Below, piece after piece: positions 1-8,604 of a DNA stretch of 24,130 nt. How positions within the stretch are numbered: the stretch's first letter is position 1; each line of letters opens with the position of its first letter. The position numbers and the translations under genes were made by a program. Source of the DNA: a virus; IMG/VR virus record IMGVR_UViG_3300042894_000406, positions 1-24,130 of that record, one strand, 5' to 3'. Below the pieces are notes generated by a model that worked only from the letters and a program-made list of their open reading frames with translations, searched no databases and was not told where the DNA came from.

Positions 1-3000
1 GTGTTATCTTATTAGACACATCACCTAAACTTGGTAAACCGGGAAGACCTGAAGGTAAGCTAGGTAGACTTAATCCTGATGCTATTCCTAAACCTGCCTT
101 ACCTTTAATGCTCTGTGGGAATGCTATCTTGTTAATGGATGCTGTCACTGCGTTAGTAATAATCGCATTCAATGCAGGATTCTTGGGTATACCTAACGAA
201 CCCAATGATTTGTTAACGATAGAGCCAACGCTTAGTTGTCCACCTGGTAAACCAAACAGACCTGTGCTTCTACTGTTTTTACCAAATACACCTGCAATTC
301 TACCAGCAGAATTGATAATTGAACCGTAAGCACCTAATGTTGTGTTGATGTTTTTACTTGTAGCAAGTGCGTCTACTGCTCTAAAGATTTGTCCTGTATT
401 GGATATTACACTATTGATCTTCTTAGTAGTACTTGCTAGTCTCTTGTTACCAAATACTGCGCCACCTCTACCAATACCACCAAACACACCTAACAATCCA
501 CCGAGTGCTTGCGATGCATTCTTAGCATTAGCAATAACACCTAGACTACGGTTGACCTGTGTGGATACACCGATGATAGAGTTAACATCTCTTGCGGCTT
601 TGGCTAATGACTTGTTACCTAATGCAGATCCTAATGTTCCCAAACTACCAATAACACCTGTCAATCCTGCTAGACCCTGTGATGAGTTCCTAGCACTATT
701 TAGACGATTGATAGCAGTAATTCCACCTGAAACGGCACTTGTAACTTTAGCATATCTACCGCCTACAATTTGTCCTGCTGTACGTAGAACTTGTGCAGTT
801 GTCAACAATGAATTCGATCTTAAAAGTGCAGAGTCCATTGTTGCAGATGATGTTGCTCTTAAGTTAGAAGGACCACGTGGTAATGCAGTCAAAGATGCGG
901 CAATCAAACCAAATGCGGCTGCACTGGCGCCTCTGTTACTCATCCTAGACCCTGCAATTAATCCTGCTACAGGTAATGCCACGCCCAATATAGATCCTAA
1001 ACCACCTGTACTAGATTCTGCAAGTCCGGCAGCAAATTTACCTGAACTAATAGCGTTTGTAACTGGATTTGTGACTCCGGGTAGTCCAACACCCGGTAAT
1101 GAGATGTTACCAGCCAATGAACCTAAGTTCTTAACTGCATTGATTGTATTGCTAAGTCCCGCAGTTGCGCCGGCCATAACTAGACCTGCAATAGAGGTTG
1201 ATGATTCTTTACCAGACATCAACCCTGCGCTTGTCAATGCTGATTGTGATTGCTGGAAGTTAGAAACCATTCCATTAATCTGTGCAGATGGATTGTTCAC
1301 TAATGAAGTCAAGCTAGTAACACCGTCTTTGCCTGTAAACAAGTTAGTAGGTAGTGCCTGTGACAACGATGAACCACCCTGTACTAACGAATCTACTAAG
1401 CTTGATGAGCCGGGTTTCAATATTCCGGCTGCTTCAAGTTGCGCAGGAGATTGTGCAAATGAGCCAATTGCCGCTACTGAACCAGTAGCTGTTTCTACGA
1501 TACCAGCACCTTGTGCGACTGCTTCTGCTGCCGGGCCAGTTGCCGCATTTGTAGCAACTGCACCAAGCATAGATCCAGTAGCTTGCGGATCTATAGCTTC
1601 ACTTACTGGTGGTGCATTTGGTACACTAGCCAATGCCGCTGGTTCTACTGGTGTTGTTGTAGGTGATACATCCGCGGATTGGTTTGCTTTTTCAACTTCT
1701 GCACTTGGAGCTTCGGGCAAGTTATCACTTGCATTTGGACTTGTTTCAACATTAACACCTTGATTAGCATTTGACCACGGGGCGTGTGCAGGAGTTCTTG
1801 TTGTAATACTCTTAAGTGTTCCAGGAGAGGCAATATATCCTTTTGTAGAATCAAACATTGTATCCGTTTGTGCCTTATCTGTCAATGGTGCAACCGATGC
1901 AGGGGAAGCACCTTGACCTGTATTCAAATTAACCTTGCTTCCGTTAATGTAAAATGTACCACTAGATACTAGACTGCCTTCGCCACCTGATTCTAAGCTA
2001 AATGATCCTCCTATTTTATGGCCGTGAGTTCCAGTAGTTTCAATATTATAATCACTACCAATTAGGTGTTTAGATGATTTTTCAGACTGTATGAAAATAT
2101 CTTCTGCTTTGATATTCAATTTTTTCTTGGCGTGAATGTTTATATCATTATCAGCATGAAAATTGATATCACCTTGTGTCCTTACGTTAAAGCTGTTAGT
2201 ACAGAACATATCGATGGTACCTTCTTTGCCCATCTCAACCCATGATTGTCCGTTACTGTGAATGATGAAGATGGTTTGTCCATCATCGCTCATTAAAATC
2301 TGATGTCCGGCTGCTGAACGTAATCTAATTAATTGGTCTCTACCAACCAAATCACCATCGTCTAAAACAATAGAGTGGCCACCTCTACGTGAGATGACTG
2401 TCATTCCGGCTGCATCTTTACCTTGTGTTGCGGCAGTAGCAATAGAAGTATCATTATATCCGCCGGCAAAAATAGGTCTTCCCGGTGAGCTAACACCCCA
2501 CCCAATACGAGATGGACTCTCACGTTGAGCACTTGATGTGATCGTACCTCTTAATGTATCACGAATAAGACCTTGTTTGAATAGAATAGAAGCTTGATAG
2601 CTATGAATTGGTTTAGGTTCATCTAAGAAGTTATTGCCATCAGCAACCGCTTCATTATTCATATTGATATTTGTTACAGGAAGTTGTGTTGCACCACCGT
2701 AACTGTTTGCTTCACCGTCATTGTTTGTGACAATATTTTCACTTGAACCAATAGCAGGTACCATGTGTAGTGCTTCTGCTTTAGGAGCACACCCGATATA
2801 GAATCCGTAGTTAGGGTCACCGTTAATGAAAATACAAATAACAGTAGTACCTAGATCAGGCGCACTATTCCAAACACCGTAACTAGCAGGGTTTGCAGTG
2901 AAATCACCTTCTCCGGTAGTACTTGCCGTTGGTTCAACAAATCCATAGAACGGACTCATATAAGAGACGGTTGCCCAACCGGCTGGATTATCAGGATCAT

Positions 3001-3163
3001 CACTACCCAAATCAGAGATATAAACTTGAATACGACCTGTACGTGTAGGATCAATATTGTTTTTAACTATACCTAGTACCGGTACATTTCTTACTACACC
3101 GCCGCCGGCGTCGGGTTGACTTGCTTTTGACGCCCCGGTCTGTTTAATAATATTCTCAGCCAT
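1..3163 (-). CDS. 5: gp5-like baseplate spike/hub protein (OB-fold plus beta-helix), C-terminus cut by window edge
   Basis: An open frame runs leftward from ATG at 3163 to the window edge: 1054 codons with no stop. Residues about 20-160 look like the gp5/VgrG OB-fold (NVPVLGIVKNNIDPTRTGRI, then GTTVICIFINGDPNYGFYIG). Residues about 290-410 hold short alternating repeats (DINFHADNDINIHAKKKLNI) typical of the triple-stranded beta-helix of gp5/VgrG spikes. The rest is a long Gly/Ala/Ser-rich region ending in 56-residue tandem repeats. No lysozyme domain is visible between the OB-fold and the helix, unlike T4 gp5. The start overlaps the stop of the upstream hub gene by 8 bases (ATGGCTGA), which implies translational coupling. 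Known for the family: the trimeric spike sits at the baseplate tip and pierces the outer membrane. The OB-fold and helix assignment is fairly firm; the role of the long C-terminal region is unknown. Confidence 0.82.
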   Translation of the reverse strand, partial: MAENIIKQTGASKASQPDAGGGVVRNVPVLGIVKNNIDPTRTGRIQVYISDLGSDDPDNPAGWATVSYMSPFYGFVEPTASTTGEGDFTANPASYGVWNSAPDLGTTVICIFINGDPNYGFYIGCAPKAEALHMVPAIGSSENIVTNNDGEANSYGGATQLPVTNINMNNEAVADGNNFLDEPKPIHSYQASILFKQGLIRDTLRGTITSSAQRESPSRIGWGVSSPGRPIFAGGYNDTSIATAATQGKDAAGMTVISRRGGHSIVLDDGDLVGRDQLIRLRSAAGHQILMSDDGQTIFIIHSNGQSWVEMGKEGTIDMFCTNSFNVRTQGDINFHADNDINIHAKKKLNIKAEDIFIQSEKSSKHLIGSDYNIETTGTHGHKIGGSFSLESGGEGSLVSSGTFYINGSKVNLNTGQGASPASVAPLTDKAQTDTMFDSTKGYIASPGTLKSITTRTPAHAPWSNANQGVNVETSPNASDNLPEAPSAEVEKANQSADVSPTTTPVEPAALASVPNAPPVSEAIDPQATGSMLGAVATNAATGPAAEAVAQGAGIVETATGSVAAIGSFAQSPAQLEAAGILKPGSSSLVDSLVQGGSSLSQALPTNLFTGKDGVTSLTSLVNNPSAQINGMVSNFQQSQSALTSAGLMSGKESSTSIAGLVMAGATAGLSNTINAVKNLGSLAGNISLPGVGLPGVTNPVTNAISSGKFAAGLAESSTGGLGSILGVALPVAGLIAGSRMSNRGASAAAFGLIAASLTALPRGPSNLRATSSATMDSALLRSNSLLTTAQVLRTAGQIVGGRYAKVTSAVSGGITAINRLNSARNSSQGLAGLTGVIGSLGTLGSALGNKSLAKAARDVNSIIGVSTQVNRSLGVIANAKNASQALGGLLGVFGGIGRGGAVFGNKRLASTTKKINSVISNTGQIFRAVDALATSKNINTTLGAYGSIINSAGRIAGVFGKNSRSTGLFGLPGGQLSVGSIVNKSLGSLGIPKNPALNAIITNAVTASINKIAFPQSIKGKAGLGIASGLSLPSLPSGLPGLPSLGDVSNKIT
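284..619 (-). repeat. Tandem 56-residue repeats in the gp5-like protein
   Basis: Translating the minus strand, two consecutive 56-residue units begin at GNKSLAKAARDVNSIIG (619) and GNKRLASTTKKINSVIS (451). Each starts with GNK(S/R)LA, then (D/K)(V/I)NS, an Asn/Lys-rich middle (ANAKNAS, ATSKNIN) and a Gly-rich end closing in AVF or GVF. The start of a further unit, GKN, lies exactly 168 bases on (283). A shorter, diverged copy (KVTSAVSGGITAINRLNSAR) precedes them. The DNA has diverged, so these are old protein-level duplications. Confidence 0.75.
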
Positions 3164-5318
3164 TATTATCTCCCGACAACTCTTCCGGTGAAACTATTCC
3201 GGCTGATTCACCACTTGATCCGCTACTTGGTGGAGGGTCTGTTGTAAGACCGGTTGATCTGTTTTGTAATTGTTGATTTTCAGTATCAGCGTACTCTTTA
3301 TTTTCTGTCTCTCTCATTTGTTCAGACATTTTAAGACCATCAACATCTGGAAAGGTGTTAATAGCCATGTTAATTTCTTGAGTAAACTTGCCACCTCTAA
3401 ACATATGTTTGATATCTTTGACTTGGTAACTAATAGCACCATTTAATTGTTCTGCTACTTTTACTGGATAATCCCAAAGCATAAGTTTATCATTGATGTT
3501 CATCACACCTGTACTATTATTGTAATCAACTGCTTCTAAAAATTTTATCTCAACAAATATTTGACCTGAGTTTGATTGTATTGTGTATCCATCATTACCA
3601 TAGAATGATTTAGCATCACCCGATGAATATTCAGGGTTAGCTAACCAATCAGGGTCTCCTAAGATTTCAATCTTAGCATCGGCCCAAGCTCCAGGGTCAT
3701 ATAAATCAGTAACAACACTGTTCTGCGCTTCCATACCCACATCTAATTTACCTAAACGGTCTGCTTTTTGTCTTTTACCAAATACTAAAGGTATGTTTGC
3801 TTTACCACCAGTTGAAGCCGAAGATGCACTATCACCAGATAGTGCTACAGTAAAGTAAGTATTATTCATCGTCTGTTCATACTTTACAATCTCAGAGTTT
3901 TGACCTGTCCACCAATACTCATACCGTTTTACTGCACCGTAGTAAGGTGTAGTCTTGTCTGCATAAGCTGATTTCAATATAGGAATCTCATATGTTTTTA
4001 CTTGGTAGGTGATATTGTACACCCAATCTTTAGATTTTCTATCAAACTTAATGTCCTCAATTTTAGGCATAACAGTAAACCACTTTAAACGTTTCTTACT
4101 GTCAATTTTTTCAGAACTATTAGAGTTTGTTTTTGCATCCGGTGATTCTTCGGTAGTGTATACTTCTTTCAATCCGTTAACCAAATAATCACTTTGTTTG
4201 ATAACGCTTGTAATTGCTTGTATGATTGGAGTAGCACCATTGAATGCCATTGTGCGTTCTTTACTATTAGGCTGCGCCTTAATTTCAAGACTTGAGTTTA
4301 CGGTAGATTTATCGCTTGGCTCTGCCATAGGCCACTTAATCTTACTAACGTCGGCTGAGCTAACGATAGTAGATGCGGCAATCTCTTGTGCATCATCAAA
4401 ATATTCTACCTTATAAGTAGTTGCAAATTCCTTGTCTCCGCTTTTAACTAAGGCTTCCTGATCTTTAGTCACTTTAGCCATTAGTTTATCAAGAATGTCA
4501 CCTACAGTATTACCTGTTAGTTGATTAGCACCTTTGTCAATAATTCCTCGTTTTTGACCTATCGCACCTGATATTTCAGTATGAGTAGCTTTAATGTTAT
4601 ATACAGTTGTTTTTCCATCTATCTTAAACTTTAGTTCAGTTATCTCAATATTATAGAATCGTTGAAACGTTGGATCTGAGCCTCCAAGTCTCTCATTGAT
4701 ATAAGAAGATTGTGTAATCAATCTTCCGGCGGGATCATAACCTAAGAATTTGATTCCTAAAATGAAGAATTGTTTAGATGCGTTCTGTGAATCTTTAAAG
4801 TTTGTAGTTGCTGAATACTGATCCAATGCGTCTTTTGCTCTTTTTAAATTAGTAATGAACGAAAGACCATAAGCTTCAGTAATATTAAACGTCATGTCTA
4901 CGTTTGTTGTTGGGCCACCTGTACTTGCACCGTTAACCGCAGAGTTGATGACTAAATTGTCAATAAAATAATCAAAGTGGAATCCCGGTGCTCTTACTGA
5001 AGGATCTTCTATACCACCACTTTGTGCAATTAGATACGCGCCGCCACCGCCTTCGTTACGGTCGTTTACTAAAAATATGTTTTTTCTACCGGTATTATTA
5101 AATTCTTCATAGGCGTCAGGACTTATCATATACAATGACAATTGATATGTATAACTTGAGTACAAACTTAATGGATTGTACTGTCTGACACCAATACCAA
5201 ATTCGTTTGTATCTGTACCAGAAGAACCTGCTTGTGTAGTGCCGGCGCTGGATACTTCGTCTGGACCGTCACCGTAATCGCCAATTACATTTCCCAATTC
5301 ATCATAGATAACTGCCAT
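3156..5318 (-). CDS. Putative baseplate hub protein in the gp27 position
   Basis: A 720-residue soluble protein with no signal peptide or membrane segment. It lies between the gp53-like gene (1-base gap) and the gp5-like gene (8-base overlap), where T4-like phages often carry the hub partner of the spike. The C-terminal part (KLMLWDYPVKVAEQLNGAIS, then YQVKDIKHMFRGGKFTQEIN) resembles the end of gp27/late-control-D type hub proteins, in which a domain ends with 'Y.V..v.H.f..G.F'. The N-terminal part (NPLSLYSSYTYQLSLYMISP) and the middle are not recognised. It is about twice the length of T4 gp27 (391 residues), so extra domains are likely. The last 40 residues are Gln/Ser/Gly-rich and look disordered. 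The role in the hub ring under the tail tube is inferred mainly from position and the C-terminal motif. Confidence 0.6.
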   Translation of the reverse strand: MAVIYDELGNVIGDYGDGPDEVSSAGTTQAGSSGTDTNEFGIGVRQYNPLSLYSSYTYQLSLYMISPDAYEEFNNTGRKNIFLVNDRNEGGGGAYLIAQSGGIEDPSVRAPGFHFDYFIDNLVINSAVNGASTGGPTTNVDMTFNITEAYGLSFITNLKRAKDALDQYSATTNFKDSQNASKQFFILGIKFLGYDPAGRLITQSSYINERLGGSDPTFQRFYNIEITELKFKIDGKTTVYNIKATHTEISGAIGQKRGIIDKGANQLTGNTVGDILDKLMAKVTKDQEALVKSGDKEFATTYKVEYFDDAQEIAASTIVSSADVSKIKWPMAEPSDKSTVNSSLEIKAQPNSKERTMAFNGATPIIQAITSVIKQSDYLVNGLKEVYTTEESPDAKTNSNSSEKIDSKKRLKWFTVMPKIEDIKFDRKSKDWVYNITYQVKTYEIPILKSAYADKTTPYYGAVKRYEYWWTGQNSEIVKYEQTMNNTYFTVALSGDSASSASTGGKANIPLVFGKRQKADRLGKLDVGMEAQNSVVTDLYDPGAWADAKIEILGDPDWLANPEYSSGDAKSFYGNDGYTIQSNSGQIFVEIKFLEAVDYNNSTGVMNINDKLMLWDYPVKVAEQLNGAISYQVKDIKHMFRGGKFTQEINMAINTFPDVDGLKMSEQMRETENKEYADTENQQLQNRSTGLTTDPPPSSGSSGESAGIVSPEELSGDNNG

Positions 5319-5319
5319 G

Positions 5320-5637
5320 TTATATACCTAAGGATCTCTTTAGTGTGTCTAATTTGGGTAAGTAAATTTCTATCCCTGCTACAAAGTCAAAATATGGATC
5401 TTTGAGTCTGTTTGGATTACGTTGTGCGAATACCCACCACAACCTGCTATCCGAATATAAGTCATATGCCAATATGTCAGGTCTAAATTCGTAGACAGGA
5501 GTGATAGTCCAAAAAACATCAGAAGCTAACGCAGGAATTGCACGATTTACCATTACATCCAAAAACTTTTTATTAACAACATCAGTTGTGTAATAAGGAC
5601 TAGTTGTTGGATACAATCCGTTATCAATTGAAGCCAT
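5320..5637 (-). CDS. 53: gp53-like baseplate wedge protein
   Basis: A 105-residue protein with the core pattern of the T4 gp53 wedge family: an aromatic stretch followed by YEFRPDILAYDLYSDSRLWW, then FAQRNPNRLKDPYFDFVAG and an 'I-y-L-P' end. Known for the family: gp53 joins neighbouring baseplate wedges around the hub, and related short proteins carry LysM-like folds. It is shorter than T4 gp53 (about 196 residues), so it represents mostly the conserved core. Start and stop are tightly packed: its ATG shares one base with the TAA of the upstream gene (TAATG), and the next gene starts after a 1-base gap. This shows co-translation within one baseplate operon. Confidence 0.75.
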   Translation of the reverse strand: MASIDNGLYPTTSPYYTTDVVNKKFLDVMVNRAIPALASDVFWTITPVYEFRPDILAYDLYSDSRLWWVFAQRNPNRLKDPYFDFVAGIEIYLPKLDTLKRSLGI

Positions 5638-6497
5638 TACCAGACACCTCCGCTTTGTGGTCTATTTGATCCAAGCAATAATCTTCCAGAAGCATATTGC
5701 TCCAGACTGAAATTTTCGCTGATATCTCTGCGACTGATGATTGGAACTGCATTAATTTGTATTTGCATTTTCGTTGGTACATACGTAGGACCGTCAGAGC
5801 CACTGCCACCACTGTTAACTTGAGACAATGCCCATTGAGGGGGCATCGGTACTCCACCGGGGCTTATTCCTGCTGATGCAGTTCTAGTATTAGATGGATT
5901 ATCAGACCATTGTCCTAGTATAGAATCAGGGTTCTCTTGACTTGATATGTTTGAACGTATATAGTCAACGTCATTGGGTAAGCTATAATTAAATCCCGTA
6001 ATAGCTAACGGGTGTTTGTTAAACTGAAAGGCTCCTAGACCATATAGATAGCACAGAGGGGGAGGGGTTCCGTTCCTAGGATTTTGATCCTGTCCGTAGA
6101 ACATTTTAGTAATTGATCTAAAGAAATGAATCACTGCTATCACGTAATTTGCCTCAAACGTATCTTGTGCAGTAAAATCACCTGTAATCGACACAGTATC
6201 AACTGAGCTACTTCTGTATTGAAATATTTTATAATTGCTATGCGCTACTTCAGTTGGGTCATATGACGCTGAGTATTGAACTGCAACTTGTGGCGTGTAG
6301 GGGAATATAACACCGTCAGTCAACGCCAATGGTGCTAGAATTCCCGGGTTAGGGGCTTTGTACAGATATCCAGAAGATTCTGGTGCTAGCCTCAATACAA
6401 CACGCCAATCTCTGTATTGTTGAAAGTTGGCCTGGTCTTGTGCGGTACCTTGTTCTCTGGCGTTTTCAATTTCACCTTGTAGTCCGAATTCTGCCAT
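5637..6497 (-). CDS. Tail-tube cap / baseplate-tube junction protein (gp48/gp54-like)
   Basis: A 286-residue protein, the first gene of the leftward baseplate operon. Its segment DFTAQDTFEANYVIAVIHFF followed by RSITKMFYG resembles the T4 gp48 tail-cap family ('T..D...i...i.yfn.fsYG'). It is followed, as in gp48, by a loop (LYGLGAFQFNKHPLAITGFN) and a beta-rich end (KMQIQINAVPIISRRDISEN). In T4, gp48 and gp54 cap the hub and start tail-tube polymerisation. Which of the two it corresponds to cannot be decided by eye. The ATG at 6497 has AAGGA 14 bases upstream, and a late-promoter-like ATAAATA on the minus strand (6524-6518) would give a leader of about 15 bases that includes it. Confidence 0.62.
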   Translation of the reverse strand: MAEFGLQGEIENAREQGTAQDQANFQQYRDWRVVLRLAPESSGYLYKAPNPGILAPLALTDGVIFPYTPQVAVQYSASYDPTEVAHSNYKIFQYRSSSVDTVSITGDFTAQDTFEANYVIAVIHFFRSITKMFYGQDQNPRNGTPPPLCYLYGLGAFQFNKHPLAITGFNYSLPNDVDYIRSNISSQENPDSILGQWSDNPSNTRTASAGISPGGVPMPPQWALSQVNSGGSGSDGPTYVPTKMQIQINAVPIISRRDISENFSLEQYASGRLLLGSNRPQSGGVW

Positions 6498-6517
6498 AAT
6501 AGTTTTTTCCTTATCTA

Positions 6518-6524
6518 TATTTAT
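6518..6524 (-). promoter_or_regulatory. T4-type late promoter candidate for the baseplate operon
   Basis: On the minus strand the sequence reads GAATAAATATAG, matching 7 of 8 bases of the T4 late consensus TATAAATA. With T4 spacing, transcription would begin near 6512, about 15 bases before the ATG at 6497 and just upstream of its AAGGA ribosome site. Confidence 0.55.
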
Positions 6525-6526
6525 TC

Positions 6527-6533
6527 ATAAATA
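6527..6533 (+). promoter_or_regulatory. Late promoter candidate facing the gp55 gene
   Basis: CATAAATATTAG on the plus strand holds ATAAATA two bases from the opposite-strand copy, forming a near-palindromic divergent pair. If used, the gp55 mRNA would carry a leader of about 80 bases and the late sigma would feed its own expression. The motif may be only a by-product of the palindrome. Confidence 0.35.
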
Positions 6534-6568
6534 TTAGTTCGTTTTTTACCTTTTCTTCACCCTAAGTG

Positions 6569-6597
6569 TTGCATTTTCGCAACTTTTGTGCTATGCT
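6569..6597 (+). promoter_or_regulatory. Sigma70-like extended -10 promoter for gp55
   Basis: TTGCAT (6569-6574), a 17-base spacer and TGC-TATGCT (-10 at 6592-6597, with the TG of an extended -10) lie 24 bases before the ATG at 6621. The -35 is weak and overlaps a small GTTGC/GCAAC inverted repeat (6568-6582). This would be read by the host polymerase early or in middle phase. Confidence 0.5.
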
Positions 6598-6620
6598 AGA
6601 GCAATAACAACAAGGACCCT

Positions 6621-7532
6621 ATGAGCTTACCTTCAAAAAAACCGGTTAACTACCTCAATAACAAAGACATTCTAAAAGAGATTCATGAAAGCAAAACAAC
6701 ATATTGCTACTTTACAAAACCTGAGTATCATCAATATGACTACATCGTAGACATGCCCCAAGAACCCTTAGAAAAATCATTTGAACACGCATTTTCAGCA
6801 GAATCTATACAACAAGCCCGAGAAACTAGAGCATTAAGAATGGATATTGAGCAAGGATTGGCAAAGGGAACAACTGATTCTTTATCTATTCCTGTGACTG
6901 ATTTGATGTTCCGTATCATGACTTGGGACCATATTCCGGTATCACAAAAACAACCACGCAAAACAGTGAAGAAGAAAACAGCAAAAGACATATTTGAGTT
7001 TGAAGAGGGCGATCCAGATGAGATTTTTGCTGACTTAGAAGATACAACTACTAAAGATGAAGTTGATGACATGGTTCATGTCAAAGTCAACTTTCCACCA
7101 TTTCAACACTACAAGATTGATGAAAACAATTCATTCTATTGCGTGGGAAAAAGTCATTGGACTGGTGGATTGACCCGTGGTAATTTTAGTAAAGAACACG
7201 GACAGATTACAAACAAACTAGCACGTATGTACATCATGATGTGTGAAAAGTACGCCATGAAATACAATTGGCGTGGATACACATATAATGATGAGATGCG
7301 TAACAGTGCTATTCTACAACTAACTTATGTTGGATTACGATTCAATGAAGCAAAATCAGCTAATCCATTCGCTTATTACACTGCCGCTATAACAAACAGT
7401 TTCTGCCGTGTATTAAACACAGAAAAACGCAACCAAAACATACGTGATGATATTTTAGAAATTAATGGCTTAAACCCAAGTTGGAGTCGTCAAGGTTCTA
7501 GTGCCGGCGTTTCAATGACATACGAAGAATAA
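6621..7532 (+). CDS. 55: Late-transcription sigma factor (gp55-like)
   Basis: A 303-residue protein. Its C-terminal third, residues about 195-280, carries the gp55/sigma-2-like core: an ARMYIMMCEKYAMKYNWRGY helix, TYNDEMRNSAILQLTYVGLR, then FNEAKSANPFAYYTAAITNS and FCRVLNTEKRNQN. The 'Y..Dem...ai......F...ks.NPFAYyt....naF.r.l..Ek' pattern is the mark of this family. Known role: gp55 replaces sigma70 on host RNA polymerase and recognises TATAAATA late promoters, activated by the sliding clamp. Several such motifs lie in this window. It is far longer than T4 gp55 (185 residues): about 190 residues precede the core, including a basic stretch (QPRKTVKKKTAKD) and an acidic one (FEFEEGDPDEIFADLEDT). 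AAGGA lies about 8 bases before the ATG. Confidence 0.85.
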   Translation: MSLPSKKPVNYLNNKDILKEIHESKTTYCYFTKPEYHQYDYIVDMPQEPLEKSFEHAFSAESIQQARETRALRMDIEQGLAKGTTDSLSIPVTDLMFRIMTWDHIPVSQKQPRKTVKKKTAKDIFEFEEGDPDEIFADLEDTTTKDEVDDMVHVKVNFPPFQHYKIDENNSFYCVGKSHWTGGLTRGNFSKEHGQITNKLARMYIMMCEKYAMKYNWRGYTYNDEMRNSAILQLTYVGLRFNEAKSANPFAYYTAAITNSFCRVLNTEKRNQNIRDDILEINGLNPSWSRQGSSAGVSMTYEE

Positions 7533-7550
7533 TCAATTTAACCAAGGGGG

Positions 7551-7580
7551 TTGCTTTTGCACTCCCTCTTCTTATATAAT
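7551..7580 (+). promoter_or_regulatory. Sigma70-like promoter with perfect -10, immediately upstream of gp47
   Basis: TTGCTT (7551-7556), an 18-base spacer and TATAAT (7575-7580). The A of the ATG at 7587 lies 7 bases after the -10, about where transcription should begin, so the mRNA from this promoter would be leaderless. The -10 is a perfect consensus match. Confidence 0.5.
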
Positions 7581-7586
7581 AGATAT

Positions 7587-8603
7587 ATGAATAATCTTTT
7601 CAAAAAAGCCGCTGTGTTCACTGATATCCACTTTGGATTGAAGTCTAACAGCCTACAACACAATCAAGACTGCGCTAACTTTGTAGAGTGGTTCATTGAA
7701 CAAGCCAAAAAAGAGGGATGCGAAACATGTTTCTTTTTGGGTGATTGGAACCATCATCGTGCCAGTATTAACATTCACACATTGCAATTTGGTTTACAAG
7801 CATTGGAGAAACTAAGTGCTAGCTTTGATACTGTATATTTTATACCAGGCAATCACGATCTTTATTATCGTGACCGTAGGGACATTCATTCTATTGAGTG
7901 GGGTAAGCATTTACCAAACGTTAAAATCGTCAATGATTTCTTCCAAGAAGGAGATGTAGTCATTGCTCCCTGGCTAGTCGGTGAGGATTTCAAGAAACTC
8001 CAAAAGATGAAGGGCAAGTATCTGTTTGGTCATCTTGAGTTGCCACGCTTCTATATGAATGCTATGGTTGAAATGCCAGATCACGGTGAAATCAATGAAG
8101 AACATATGACTGGCTTTGAGAAAGTATTCAGTGGTCACTTTCATAAACGGCAGTCACGTAAGAATATTTGGTATGTTGGTAACGCATTCCCTCACAACTA
8201 CGCTGATGCAGGTGATGACGCACGTGGTATGATGATATTAGAATGGGACAGTGAGCCAGTATTCAAATCATGGCCTCGTCAGCCCGTCTATCGTGTACAC
8301 AAGCTCAGTGATGTTATTGAGCAGCCAGAAGGCTTGTTATTAATTGATAGTCATGTTAGAGTACATCTTGATATCGAGATTAGTTATGAAGAGGCAAACT
8401 TCTTACGTGAAACATGGCTCCCTGAATACAAACTGCGTGAAATGGTTTTAATTCCAGTAAAGGGTGAGCAGGGTGATACTACTCAAGGAGCAGACGGATT
8501 GAAATTTGAAAGTGTTGACCAGATCATTTTAGATCAGATCAATGCCATTGAATCAACAACGTTTGACAAAAAACTTTTGTTAGATATCTATAACAACCTA
8601 TAA
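7587..8603 (+). CDS. 47: Recombination endonuclease subunit gp47 (SbcD/Mre11-like)
   Basis: A 338-residue metallophosphoesterase with all the Mre11/SbcD nuclease motifs in order: TDIHFG (D13, H15), GDWNHHR (52-58), GNHDLYYRD (88-96), GHLEL (H149) and SGHFHKR (H184, H186). These residues bind two metal ions. With gp46 it forms the exonuclease that resects double-strand ends for recombination-dependent replication. I chose ATG 7587. An in-frame TTG at 7551 would add 12 residues, but those codons overlap the -35 to -10 promoter region and place the conserved D-x-H far from the N-terminus. No Shine-Dalgarno precedes 7587, fitting a leaderless start. The next gene starts one base after the stop. 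Confidence 0.9.
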   Translation: MNNLFKKAAVFTDIHFGLKSNSLQHNQDCANFVEWFIEQAKKEGCETCFFLGDWNHHRASINIHTLQFGLQALEKLSASFDTVYFIPGNHDLYYRDRRDIHSIEWGKHLPNVKIVNDFFQEGDVVIAPWLVGEDFKKLQKMKGKYLFGHLELPRFYMNAMVEMPDHGEINEEHMTGFEKVFSGHFHKRQSRKNIWYVGNAFPHNYADAGDDARGMMILEWDSEPVFKSWPRQPVYRVHKLSDVIEQPEGLLLIDSHVRVHLDIEISYEEANFLRETWLPEYKLREMVLIPVKGEQGDTTQGADGLKFESVDQIILDQINAIESTTFDKKLLLDIYNNL

Positions 8604-8604
8604 C

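Noticed and set aside
342-1763. A 473-codon open frame on the plus strand, antisense to the spike gene
   Set aside because: Its translation is rich in Pro, Leu and Ala with no recognisable domain. It mirrors the Gly/Ala/Ser-rich codons of the true minus-strand gp5-like gene, which has clear OB-fold and beta-helix motifs.
7551-7586. TTG at 7551 as the gp47 start
   Set aside because: It would add 12 residues that overlap the -35/-10 elements, and the AAGGGGG before it has no spacing to the codon. ATG 7587 places the first metal motif where the family has it.
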